From Salvia splendens (Eukaryota; Streptophyta; Magnoliopsida; Lamiales; Lamiaceae), in contig NC_056052.1 in assembly GCF_004379255.2 (NCBI RefSeq), positions 13,052,589 through 13,116,588 on the forward strand: DNA of 64,000 bases, read 5' to 3'. Below the pieces are notes generated by a model. That model worked only from the letters and a program-made list of their open reading frames with translations, searched no databases and was not told where the DNA came from. This document shows, one piece after another, positions 1 through 14,700 of this stretch. The first letter of the stretch is position 1. Each line of letters opens with the position of its first letter. A program made the translations under genes and the position numbers.

Positions 1-3000
1 AGTAACCTTATAAAAATGATAGTTTAGCTGAAGAATTGGCATATAAGCTGATAAAATGATACTTTAACGTGACAAAATGACATAAAAACTGATAAAATGA
101 TAGTTTTGTCCGGATAGAATGATACTTTCAGCCGATAAAATGATACTCTGAATGATAAAATGATACTCTGAATTTTGCAAATATCACTTAAAATGATATA
201 AATGATAAATGATAGGTTTATTGCATAGAATGATAGTTTTGTCGGATAGAATGATACTCTGAGTTGATAAAATGATACTCTTGACTGATAAAATGATACT
301 CTGAATTTCGCCAAATATCACGTAAAATGATAAAATGATAAAATGATAGTTTTGCCGGATAGAATGATACTTTCAGCCGATAGAATGATAGTTTTGCCGG
401 GTAGAATGATACTTTCAGACGATAGAATGATAGGTATTTTTTGTGTATAAAATGACATTTTTGTTTAAAAAATGATACTTTTACCTTATAAAATGATAAT
501 CTAAGCGATAAAATGACAGTAACCTAATAAAAATGATACTTTAGCTGAAGAAATTGCATATAAGCTGATAAAATGATACTCTAACGTGACAAAATGACTT
601 AAAACTGATAAAATGATAGTTTTATCGGATAGAATGATACTTTCAGCCGATAGAATGATAGTTTTATCAGGTAGAATGATACTTTCAGCAGATAGAATGA
701 TAGGTATTTTTGGTGTATAAAATGACATTTTTGTTTAATAAAATGATACTTTTACCTGATAAAATGATAATCTAAGCGGATAAAAAGACAGTAACCTTAT
801 AAAAATGATAATTTAGCTGAAGAAATTGCATATAAGCTGATAAAATGATACTTCAAACGTGACAAAAATGACATATAACTGATAAAATGATAGTTTTTCT
901 CCGGATAGAATGATACTTTCAGCCGATAAATTATACTCTGAATGATAAAATGATACTCTGAATTTCGCCAAATATCACGTAAAATGATAAAATGATAGGT
1001 TTTATTGCATAGAATGATAGTTTTGCCGGATAGAATGATACTCTGAGTTGATAAAATGATACTCTGATGATAAAATGATACTCTGAATTTCGGCCAAATA
1101 TCACGTAAAAAAGATAAAATGATAAAATGATAGTTTTGCCGGATAGAATGATACGTTTAGGCCGATAGAATGATGTTTTGTCGGGTAGAATGATACTTTC
1201 AGCCGATAGAATGATATGGTATTTTTTGTGTCTAAAATGACATTTTTGTTTAATAAAATGATACTTTTACCTTATAAATGATAATCTAAGCGGATAAAAT
1301 GACAGGAACCTTATAAAAATGATAGTTTAGCTGAAGAAATTGCATATAAGCTGATAAAATGATTACTCTAACGTGACAAAATGACTTAAAACTGATAAAA
1401 TGATAGTTTTCCGGATAGAATGATACTTTCAGCCGATAGAATGATAGTTTTGCCGGGTAGAATGATACTTTCCGACGATAGAATGATAGGTATTTTTTGT
1501 GTATAAAATGACATTTTTGTTTTAATAAATGATACTTTTACCTTATAAAATGATAATCTAAGCGGATAAAATGACAGTAACCTTATAAAAATGATAGTTT
1601 AGCTGAAGAAATTGCATATAAGCTGATAAAATGATACTTTAACGTGACAAAATGACATAAAACTGATAAAATGATAGTTTTTCCGGATAGAATGATACTT
1701 TCAGCCGATAAAATGATACTCTGAATGATAAAATGATACTCTGAATTTTGCCAAATATCACGTAAAATGATAAAATGATAAAATGATAGGTTTATTGCAT
1801 AGAATGATAGTTTTGTCGGATAGAATGATACTCTGAGTTGATAAAATGATACTCTTGACTGATAAAATGATACTCTGAATTTCGCCAAATATCATGTAAA
1901 ATGATAAAATGATAAAATGATAGTTTTGCCGGATAGAATGATACTTTCAGCCGATAGAATGATAGTTTTGCCGGGTAGAATGATACTTTCAGACGATAGA
2001 ATGATAGGTATTTTTTGTGTATAAAATGACATTTTTGTTTAAAAAAATGATACTTTTACCTTATAAAATGATAATCTAAGCGGATAAAATGACAGTAACC
2101 TAATAAAAATGATACTTTAGCTGAAGAAATTGCATATAAGCTGATAAAATGATACTCTAACGTGACAAAATGACTTAAAACTGATAAAATGATAGTTTTA
2201 TCGGATAGAATGATACTTTCAGCCGATAGAATGATAGTTTTATCAGGTAGAATGATACTTTCAGCAGATAGAATGATAGGTATTTTTGGTGTATAAAATG
2301 ACATTTTTGTTTAATAAAATGATACTTTTACCTGATAAAATGATAATCTAAGCGGATAAAAAGACAGTAACCTTATAAAAATGATAATTTAGCTGAAGAA
2401 ATTGCATATAAGCTGATAAAATGATACTTCAACGTGACAAAATGACATATAACTGATAAAATGATAGTTTTTCCGGATAGAATGATACTTTCAGCCGATA
2501 AAATTATACTCTGAATGATAAAATGATACTCTGAATTTCGCCAAATATCACGTAAAATGATAAAATGATAGGTTTATTGCATAGAATGATAGTTTTGCCG
2601 GATAGAATGATACTCTGAGTTGATAAAATGATACTCTTGAATGATAAAATGATACTCTGAATTTCGCCAAATATCACGTAAAATGATAAAATGATAGTTT
2701 TGCCGGATAGAATGATACTTTCAGCCGATAGAATGATAGTTTTGCGGGTAGAATGATACTTTCAGACGATAGAATGATAGGTATTTTTTGTGTATAAAAT
2801 GACATTTTTGTTTAATAAAATGATACTTTTACCTTATAAAATGATAATCTAGCGGATAAATGACAGTAACCTTATAAAAATGATACTTTAGCTGAAGAAA
2901 TTGCATATAAGCTGATAAAATGATACTCTAACGTGACAAAGTGACTTAAAACTGATAAAATGATAGTTTTATCGGATAGAATGATACTTTCAGCAGATAG

Positions 3001-6000
3001 AATGATAGTTTTGTCAGGTAGAATGATACTTTCAGCAGATAGAATGATAGGTATTTTTGGTGTATAAAATGACATTTTTGTTTAATAAAATGATACTCTT
3101 AACTGATAAAATGATAATCTAAGCGGATAAAATGACAGTAACCTTATAAAAATGATAGTTTAGCTGAAGAAATTGCATATAAGCTGATAAAATGATACTT
3201 TAACGTGACAAAATGACATAAAACTGATAAAATGATAGTTTTTCCGGATAGAATGATACTTTCAGCCGATAAAATTATACTCTGAATGATAAAATGATAC
3301 TCTGAATTTCGCCAAATATCACGTAAAATGATAAAATGATAGGTTTATTGCATAGAATGATAGTTTTGCCGGATAGAATGATACTTTCAGCCGATAAAAT
3401 GATACTCTGAATGATAAAATGATACTCTGGATTTTGCCAAATATCACGTAAAATGATAAAATGATAAAATGATAGGTTTATTGCATAGAATGATAGTTTT
3501 GCCGGATAGAATGATACTCTGAGTTGATAAAATGATACTCTGAATGATAAAATGATACTCTGAATTTCGCCAAATATCACGTAAAATGATAAAATGATAA
3601 AATGATAGTTTTGCCGGATAGAATGATACTTTCAGCCGATAGAATGATAGTTTTGCCGGGTAGAATGATACTTTCAGACGATAGAATGATAGGTATTTTT
3701 CGTGTATAAAATGACATATTTTGTTTAATAAAATGATACTTTTACCTTATAAAATGATAATCTAAGCGGATAAAATGACAGTAACCTTATAAAAATGATA
3801 GTTTAGCTGAAGAAATTGCATATAAGCTGATAAAATGATACTCTAACGTGACAAAATGACTTAAAACTGATAAAATGATAGTTTTTCCGGATAGAATGAT
3901 ACTTTCAGCCGATAGAATGATAGTTTTGTCAGGTAGAATGATACTTTCAGCAGATAGAATGATAGGTATTTTTGGTGTATAAAATGTCATTTTTGTTTAA
4001 TAAAATGATACTTTTACCTGATAAAATGATAATCTAAGCGGATAAAATGACAGTAACCTTATAAAAATGATAGTTTAGCTGAAGAAATTGCATATAAGCT
4101 GATAAAATGATACTTTAACGTGACAAAATGACATAAAACTGATAAAATGATAGTTTTTCCGGATAGAATGATACTTTCAGCCGATAAAATTATACTCTGA
4201 ATGATAAAATGATACTCTGAATTTCAGCCAAATATCACGTAAAATGATAAAATGATAGGTTTATTGCATAGAATGATAGTTTTTGCCGGATAGAATGATA
4301 CTCTGAGTTGATAAAATGATACTCTGAATGATAAAATGATACTCTGAATTTCGCCAAATATCACGTAATAATGATAAATGATAGGTTTATTGCATAGAAT
4401 GGTAGTTTTGCCGGATAGAATGATACTCTGAGTTGATAAAATGATACTCTTGACTGATAAAATGATACTCTGAATTTCGCCAAATATCACGTAAAATGAT
4501 AAAATGATAAAATGATAGTTTTGCCGGATAGAATGATACTTTCAGCCGATAGAATGATAGTTTTGTCGGGTAGAATGATACTTTCAGCCGATAGAATGAT
4601 AGGTATTTTTTTGTGTATAAAATGACATTTTTGTTTAATAAAATGATACTTTTACCTTATAAAATGATAATCTAAGCGGATAAAATGACAGTAACCTTAT
4701 AAAAATGATAGTTTAGCTGAAGAAATTGCATATAAGCTGATAAAATGATACTCTAACGTGACAAAATGACTTAAAACTGATAAAATGATAGTTTTTCCGG
4801 ATAGAATGATACTTTCAGCCGATAGAATGATAGTTTTGTCAGGTAGAATGATACTTTCAGCAGATAGAATGATAGGTATTTTTGGTGTATAAAATGACAT
4901 TTTTGTTTAATAAAATGATACTTTTACCTGATAAAATGATAATCTAAGCGGATAAAATGACAGTAACCTTATAAAAATGATAGTTTAGCTGAAGAAATTG
5001 CATATAAGCTGATAAAATGATACTTTAACGTGACAAAATGACATAAAACTGATAAAATGATAGTTTTTCCGGATAGAATGATACTTTCAGCCGATAAAAT
5101 TATACTCTGAATGATAAAATGATACTCTGAATTTCGCCAAATATCACGTAAAATGATAAAATGATAGGTTTATTGCATAGAATGATAGTTTTGCCGGATA
5201 GAATGATACTTTCAGCCGATAAAATGATACTCTGAATGATAAAATGATACTCTGAATTTTGCCAAATATCACGTAAAATAATAAAATGATAAAATGATAG
5301 GTTTATTGCATAGAATGATAGTTTTGTCGGATAGAATGATACTCTGAGTTGATAAAATGATACTCTTGACTGATAAAATGATACTCTGAATTTCGCCAAA
5401 AATCACGTAAAATGATAAAATGATAAAATGATAGTTTTGCCGGATAGAATGATACTTTCAGCCGATAGAATGATAGTTTTGCCGGGTAGAATGATACTTT
5501 CAGCCGATAGAATGATAGGTATTTTTTGTGTATAAAATGACATTTTTGTTTAATAAAATGATACTTTTACCTTATAAAATGATAATCTAAGCGGATAAAA
5601 TGACAGTAACCTTATAAAAATGATAGTTTAGCTGAAGAAATTGCATATAAGCTGATAAAATGATACTCTAACGTGACAAAATGACTTAAAACTGATAAAA
5701 TGATAGTTTTTCCGGATAGAATGATACTTTTAGCCGATAGAATGATAGTTTTGTCAGGTAGAATGATACTTTCAGCAGATAGAATGTTAGGTATTATTGG
5801 TGTATAAAATGACATTTTTGTTTAATAAAATGATACTTTTACCTGATAAAATGATAATCTAAGCGGATAAAATGACAGTAACCTTATAAAAATGATAGTT
5901 TAGCTGAAGAAATTGCATATAAGCTGATAAAATGATACTTTAACGTGACAAAATGACATAAAACTGATAAAATGATAGTTTTTCCGGATAGAATGATACT

Positions 6001-8789
6001 TTCAGCCGATAAAATGATACTCTGAATGATAAAATGATACTCTGAATTTTGCCAAATATCACGTAAAATGATAAAATGATAAAATGATAGGTTTATTGCA
6101 TAGAATGATAGTTTTGTCGGATAGAATGATACTCTGAGTTGATAAAATGATACTCTTGACTGATAAAATGATACTCTGAATTTCGCCAAATATCACGTAA
6201 AATGATAAAATGATAAAATGATAGTTTTGCCGGATAGAATGATACTTTCAGCCGATAGAATGATAGTTTTGCCGGGTATAATGATACTTTCAGACGATAG
6301 AATGATAGGTATTTTTTGTGTATAAAATGACATTTTTGTTTAATAAAATGATACTTTTACCTTATAAAATGATAATCTAAGCGGATAAAATGACAGTAAC
6401 CTTATAAAAATGATAGTTTAGCTGAAGAAATTGCATATAAGCTGATAAAATGATACTCTAACGTGACAAAATGACTTAAAACTGATAAAATGATAGTTTT
6501 TCCGGATAGAATGATACTTTTAGCCGATAGAATGATAGTTTTGTCAGGTAGAATGATACTTTCAGCAGATAGAATGTATAGGTATTATTGGTGGATAAAA
6601 TGACATTTTTGTTAATAAAATGATACTTTTACCTGATAAAATGATAATCTAAGTCGGATAAAAGACAGTAACCTTATAAAAATGATAGTTTAGCTGAAGA
6701 AATTGCATATAAGCTGATAAAATGATACTTTAACGTGACAAAATGACATAAACTGATAAAATGATAGTTTTTCCGGATAGAATGATACTTTCAGCCGATA
6801 AAATGATACTCTGAATGATAAAATGATACTCTGAATTTTCGCCAAATATCACGTAAATGATAAATGATAAAATGATAGGTTTATTGCATAGAATGATAGT
6901 TTTGTCGGATAGAATGATACTCTGAGTTGATAAAATGATACTCTTGAATGATAAAATGATACTCTGAATTTCGCCAAATATCACGTAAAATGATAAAATG
7001 ATAAAATGATAGTTTTGCCGGATAGAATGATACTTTCAGCCGATAGAATGATAGTTTTGCCGGGTAGAATGATACTTTCAGACGATAGAATGATAGGTAT
7101 TTTTTGTGTATAAAATGACATTTTTTTTTAATAAAATGATACTTTTACCTTATAAAATGATAATCTAAGCGGATAAAATGACAGTAACCTTATAAAAATG
7201 ATACTTTAGCTGAAGAAATTGCATATAAGCTGATAAAATGATACTCTAACGTGACAAAATGACTGAAAACTGATAAAATGATAGTTTTTCCGGATAGAAT
7301 GATACTTTTAGCCGATAGAATGATAGTTTTTGTCAGGTAGAATGATACTTTCAGCAGATAGAATGTTAGGTATTATTGGTGTATAAAATGACATTTTTCT
7401 TTTAATAAAATGATACTTTTACCTGATAAAAGATAATCTAAGCGAATAAAAATGACAGTAACCTTGTGAAAAAATGATAGTTTAGCTGAAGAAATTGCAT
7501 ATAAGCTGATAAAATGATACTTTAACGTGACAAAATGACATAAAACTGATAAATGATAGTTTTTCCGGATAGAATGATACTTTCAGCCGATAAAATGATA
7601 CTCTGAATGATAAAATGATACTCTGAATTTTGCCAAATATCACGTAAAATGATAAAATGATAAAATGATAGGTTTATTGCATAGAATGATAGTTTTGTCG
7701 GATAGAATGATACTCTGAGTTGATAAAATGATACTCTTGACTGATAAAATGATACTCTGAATTTCGCCAAATATCACGTAAAATGATAAAATGAAATAAA
7801 ATGATAGTATTGCCGGATAGAATGATACTTTCAGCCGATAGAATGATAGTTTTGCCGGGTAGAATGATACTTTCAGACGATAGAATGATAGGTATTTTTT
7901 GTGTATAAAATGACATTTTTTTTTAATAAAATGATACTTTACCTTATAAAATGATAATCTAAGCGGATAAAATGACAGTAACCTTATAAAAATGATACTT
8001 TAGCTGAAGAAATTGCATATAAGCTGATAAAATGATACTCTAACGTGACAAAATGACTGAAAACTGATAAAATGATAGTTTTTTCCGGATAGAATGATAC
8101 TTTTAGCCGATAGAATGATAGTTTTGTCAGGTAGAATGATACTTTCAGCAGATAGAATGTTAGGTATTATTGGTGTATAAAAATGACATTTTCTTTTAAT
8201 AAAATGATACTTTTACCTGATAAAAAGATAATCTAAGCGGATAAAATGACAGTAACCTTGTGAAAATGATAGTTTAGCTGAAGAAATTGCATATAAGCTG
8301 ATAAAATGATACTTATAACGTGACAAAATGACATAAAACTGATAAAATGATAGTTTTTTCCGGATAGAAGGATACTTTCAGCCGATAAAATGATACTCTG
8401 AATGATAAAATGATACTCTGAATTTTGCCAAATATCACGTAAAATGATAAAATGATAAAATGATAGGTTTATTTGCATAGAATGATAGTTTTGTCGGATA
8501 GAATGATACTCTGAGTTGATAAAATGATACTCTTGACTGATAAAATGATACTCTGAATTTCGCCAAATATCACGTAAAATGATAAAATGATAAAATGATA
8601 GTATTGCCGGATAGAATGATACTTTCAGCCGATAGAATGATAGTTTTGCCGGGTAGAATGATACTTTCAGACGATAGAATGATAGGTATTTTTTGTGTAT
8701 AAAATGACATTTTTTTTTAATAAAATGATACTTTTACCTTATAAAATGATAATCTAAGCGGATAAAATGACAGTAACCTTATAAAAATG

Positions 8790-11700
8790 ATACTTTAGCT
8801 GAAGAAATTGCATATAAGCTGATAAAATGATACTCTAACGTGACAAAAATGACTGAAAACTGATAAAATGATAGTTTTTCCGGATAGAATGATACTTTTA
8901 GCCGATAGAATGATAGTTTTGTCTGGTAGAATGATACTTTCAGCAGATAGAATGTTAGGTATTATTGGTGTATAAAATGACATTTTCTTTTAATAAAATG
9001 ATACTTTTACCTGATAAAATGATAATCTAAGCGGATAAAATGACAGTAACCTTGTGAAAAATGATAGGTTTAGCTGAAGAAATTGCATATAAGCTGATAA
9101 AATGATACTTTAACGTGACAAAATGACATAAAACTGATAAAATGATAGTTTTTCCGGATAGAATGATACTTTCAGCCGATAAAATGATACTCTGAATGAT
9201 AAAATGATACTCTGAATTTTGCCAAATATCACGTAAAATGATAAAATGATAAAATGATAGGTTTATTGCATAGAATGATAGTTTTGCCGGATAGAATGAT
9301 ACTCTGAATGATAAAATGATACTCTGAATTTCGCCAAATATCACATAAAATGATAAAATGATAGGTTTATTGCATAGAATGGTAGTTTTGCCGGATAGAA
9401 TGATACTCTGAGTTGATAAAATGATACTCTTGACTGATAAATGATACTCTGAATTTTGCCCAAATATCACGTAAAAAGATAAAATGATAAAATGATAGTT
9501 TTGCCGGATAGAATGATACTTTCAGCCGATAGAATGATAGTTTTGTCGGGTAGAATGATACTTTCAGCCGATAGAATGATAGTTTTGTCGGGTAGAATGA
9601 TACTTTCAGCCGATAGAATGATAGGTATTTTTGTGTATAAAATGACATTTTTGTTTAATAAAATGATACTTTACCTTATAAAATGATAATCTAAGCGGAT
9701 AAAATGACAGTACCTTATAACAATGATAGTTTAGCTGAAGAAATTGCATATAAGCTGATAAAATGATACTCTAACGTGACAAAATGACTTAAAACTTGAT
9801 AAAATGATAGTTTTTCTCGGATAGAATGATACTTTCGGCCGATAGAATGATAGTTTTGTCAGGTAGAATGATACTTTCAGCAGATAGAATGATAGGTATT
9901 TTGGTGTATAAAATGACATTTTTGTTTAATAAAATGATACTTTTACCTGATAAAATGATAATCTAAGCGGATAAAATGACAGTAACCTTATAAAAATGAT
10001 AGTTTAGCTGAAGAAATTGCATATAAGCTGATAAAATGATACTTTAACGTGACAAACTGACATAAAACTGATAAAATGATAGTTTTTCCGGATAGAATGA
10101 TACTTTCAGCCGATAAAATTATACTCTGAATGATAAAATGATACTCTGAATTTCGCCAAATATCACGTAAAATGATAAAATGATAGGTTTATTGCATAGA
10201 ATGATAGTTTTGCCTGATAGAATGATACTTTCAGCCGATAAAATGATACTCTGAATGATAAAATAATACTCTGAATTTTGTCAAATATCACGTAAAATGA
10301 TAAAATGATAAAATGATAGGTTTATTGCATAGAATGATAGTTTTGTCGGATAGAATGATACTCTGAGTTGATAAAATGATACTCTTGACTGATAAAATGA
10401 TACTCTGAATTTCGCCAAAAATCACGTAAAATGATAAAATGATAGTTTTGCCGGATAGAATGGTACTTTCAGCCGATAGAATGATAGTTTTGCCGGGTAG
10501 AATGATACATTCAGCCGATAGAATGATAGGTATTTTTCGTGTATAAAATGACATTTTTGTTTAATAAAATGATACTTTTACCTTATAAAATGATAATCTA
10601 AGCGGATAAAATGACAGTAACCTTATAAAAATGATAGTTTAGCTGAAGAAATTGCATATAAGCTGATAAAATGATACTCTAACGTGACAAAATGACTTAA
10701 AACTGATAAAATGATAGTTTTTCCGGATAGAATGATACTTTCAGCCGATAGAATGATAGTTTTGTCAGGTAGAATGATACTTTCAGACGATAGAATGATA
10801 GGTATTTTTTGTGTATAAAATGACATTTTTGTTTAATAAAATGATACTTTTACCTTATAAAATGATAATCTAAGTGGATAAAATGACAGTAACCTTATAA
10901 AAATGATACTTTAGCTGAAGAAATTGCATATAAGCTGATAAAATGATACTCTAACGTGACAAAATGACTTAAAACTGATAAAATGATAGTTTTGCCGGAT
11001 AGAATGATACTTTCATCCGATAGAATGATAGTTTTGCCGGGTAGAATGATACTTTCAGACGATAGAATGATAGGTATTTTTTGTGTATAAAATGACATTT
11101 TTGTTTAATAAAATGATACTTTTACCTTATAAAATGATAATCTAAGCGGATAAAATGACAGTAACCTTATAAAAATGATACTTTAGCTGAAGAAATTGCA
11201 TATAAGCTGATAAAATGATACTCTAACGTGACAAAATGACTTAAAACCGATAAATGATAGTTTCATCGGATAGAATGATACTTTCAGCCGATAGAATGAT
11301 AGTTTTGTCAGGTAGAATGATACTTTCAGCAGATAGAATGATAGGTATTTTTGGTGTATAAAATGACAGTAACCTTATAAAATGACATTTTCTTTTAATA
11401 AAATGATACTTTTACCTGATAAAATGATAATCTAAGTGGATAAAATGACAGTAACCTTATAAAAATGATAGTTTAGCTGAAGAAATTGCATATAAGCTGA
11501 TAAAATGATACTTTAACGTGACAAAATGACATAAAACTGATAAAATGATAGTTTTTTCCGGATAGAATGATACTTTCAGCCGATAAATGATACTCTGAAT
11601 GATAAAATGATACTCTGAATTTTGCCAAATATCACGTAAAATGATAAAATGATAAAATGATAGGTTTATTGCATAGAATGATAGTTTTGTCGGATAGAAT

Positions 11701-14700
11701 GATACTCTGAGTTGATAAAATGATACTCTTGACTGATAAAATGATACTCTGAATTTCGCCAAATATCACGTAAAATGATAAAATGATAAAATGATAGTAT
11801 TGCCGGATAGAATGATACTTTCAGCCGATAGAATGATAGTTTTGCCGGGTAGAATGATACTTTCAGACGATAGAATGATAGGTATTTTTGTGTATAAAAT
11901 GACATTTTTTTTTAATAAAATGATACTTTTACCTTATAAAATGATAATCTAAGCGGATAAAATGACAGTAACCTTATAAAAATGATACTTTAGCTGAAGA
12001 AATTGCATATAAGCTGATAAAATGATACTCTAACGTGACAAAATGACTGAAACTGATAAAATGATAGTTTTTCCGGATAGAATGATACTTTTAGCCGATA
12101 GAATGATAGTTTTGTCAGGTAGAATGATACTTTCAGCAGATAGAATGTTAGGTATTATTGGTGTATAAAATGACATTTTCTTTTAATAAAATGATACTTT
12201 TACCTGATAAAAAGATAATCTAAGCGGATAAAATGACAGTAACCTTGTGAAAAATGATAGTTTAGCTGAAGAAATTGCATATAAGCTGATAAAATGATAC
12301 TTTAACGTGACAAAATGACATAAAACTGATAAAATGATAGTTTTTCCGGATAGAATGATACTTTCAGCCGATAAAATGATACTCTGAATGATAAAATGAT
12401 ACTCTGAATTTTGCCAAATATCACGTAAAATGATAAAATGATAAAATGATAGGTTTATTGCATAGAATGATAGTTTTGTCGGATAGAATGATACTCTGAG
12501 TTGATAAAATGATACTCTTGACTGATAAAATGATACTCTGAATTTCGCCAAATATCACGTAAAATGATAAAATGATAAAATGATAGTATTGCCGGATAGA
12601 ATGATACTTTCAGCCGATAGAATGATAGTTTTGCCGGGTAGAATGATACTTTCAGACGATAGAATGATAGGTATTTTTTGTGTATAAAATGACATTTTTT
12701 TTTAATAAAATGATACTTTTACCTTATAAAATGATAATCTAAGCGGATAAAATGACAGTAACCTTATAAAAATGATACTTTAGCTGAAGAAATTGCATAT
12801 AAGCTGATAAAATGATACTCTAACGTGACAAAATGACTGAAAACTGATAAAATGATAGTTTTTCCGGATAGAATGATACTTTTAGCCGATAGAATGATAG
12901 TTTTGTCAGGTAGAATGATACTTTCAGCAGATAGAATGTTAGGTATTATTGGTGTATAAAATGACATTTTCTTTTAATAAAATGATACTTTTACCTGATA
13001 AAAAGATAATCTAAGCGGATAAAATGACAGTAACCTTGTGAAAAATGATAGTTTAGCTGAAGAAATTGCATATAAGCTGATAAAATGATACTTTAACGTG
13101 ACAAAATGACATAAAACTGATAAAATGATAGTTTTTCCGGATAGAATGATACTTTCAGCCGATAAAATGATACTCTGAATGATAAAATGATACTCTGAAT
13201 TTTGCCAAATATCACGTAAAATGATAAAATGATAAAATGATAGGTTTATTGCATAGAATGATAGTTTTGTCGGATAGAATGATACTCTGAGTTGATAAAA
13301 TGATACTCTTGACTGATAAAATGATACTCTGAATTTCGCCAAATATCACGTAAAATGATAAAATGATAAAATGATAGTTTTGCCGGATAGAATGATACTT
13401 TCATCCGATAGAATGATAGTTTTGCCGGGTAGAATGATACTTTCAGACGATAGAATGATAGGTATTTTTTGTGTATAAAATGACATTTTTGTTTAATAAA
13501 ATGATACTTTTACCTTATAAAATGATAATCTAAGCGGATAAAATGACAGTAACCTTATAAAAATGATACTTTAGCTGAAGAAATTGCATATAAGCTGATA
13601 AAATGATACTCTAACGTGACAAAATGACTTAAAACCGATAAAATGATAGTTTCATCGGATAGAATGATACTTTCAGCCGATAGAATGATAGTTTTGTCAG
13701 GTAGAATGATACTTTCAGCAGATAGAATGATAGGTATTTTTGGTGTATAAAATGACATTTTTGTTTAATAAAATGATACTTTTACCTGATAAAATGATAA
13801 TCTAAGCGGATAAAATGACAGTAACCTTATAAAAATGATAGTTTAGCTTAAGAAATTGCATATAAGCTGATAAAATGATACTTCAACGTGACAAAATGAC
13901 ATAAAACTGATAAAATGATAGTTTTTCCGGATAGAATGATACTTTCAGCCGATAAAATTATACTCTGAATGATAAAATGATACTCTGAATTTCGCCAAAT
14001 ATCACGTAAAATGATAAAATGATAGGTTTATTGCATAGAATGATAGTTTTGCCGGATCGAATGATACTCTGAGTTGATAAAATGATACTCTGAATGATAA
14101 AATGATACTCTGAATTTCGCCAAATATCACGTAAAATGATAAAATGATAAAATGATAGGTTTATTGCATAGAATGGTAGTTTTGCCGGATAGAATGATAC
14201 TCTGAGTTGATAAAATGATACTCTTGACTGATAAAATGATACTCTGAATTTCGCCAAATATCACGTAAAATGATAAAATTATAGTTTTGCCGGATAGAAT
14301 GATACTTTCAGCCGATAGAATGATAGTTTTGTCGGGTAGAATGATACTTTCAGCCGATAGAATGATAGGTATTTTTTGTGTATAAAATGACATTTTTGTT
14401 TAATAAAATGATACTTTTACCTTATAAAATGATAATCTAAGCGGATAAAATGACAGTAACCTTATAAAAATGATAGTTTAGCTGAAGAAATTGCATATAA
14501 GCTGATAAAATGATACTCTAACGTGACAAAATGACTTAAAACTGATAAAATGATAGTTTTTCCGGATAGAATGATACTTTCGGCCGATAGAATGATAGTT
14601 TTGTCAGGTAGAATGATACTTTCAGCAGATAGAATGATAGGTATTTTTGGTGTATAAAATGACATTTTTGTTTAATAAAATGATACTTTTACCTGATAAA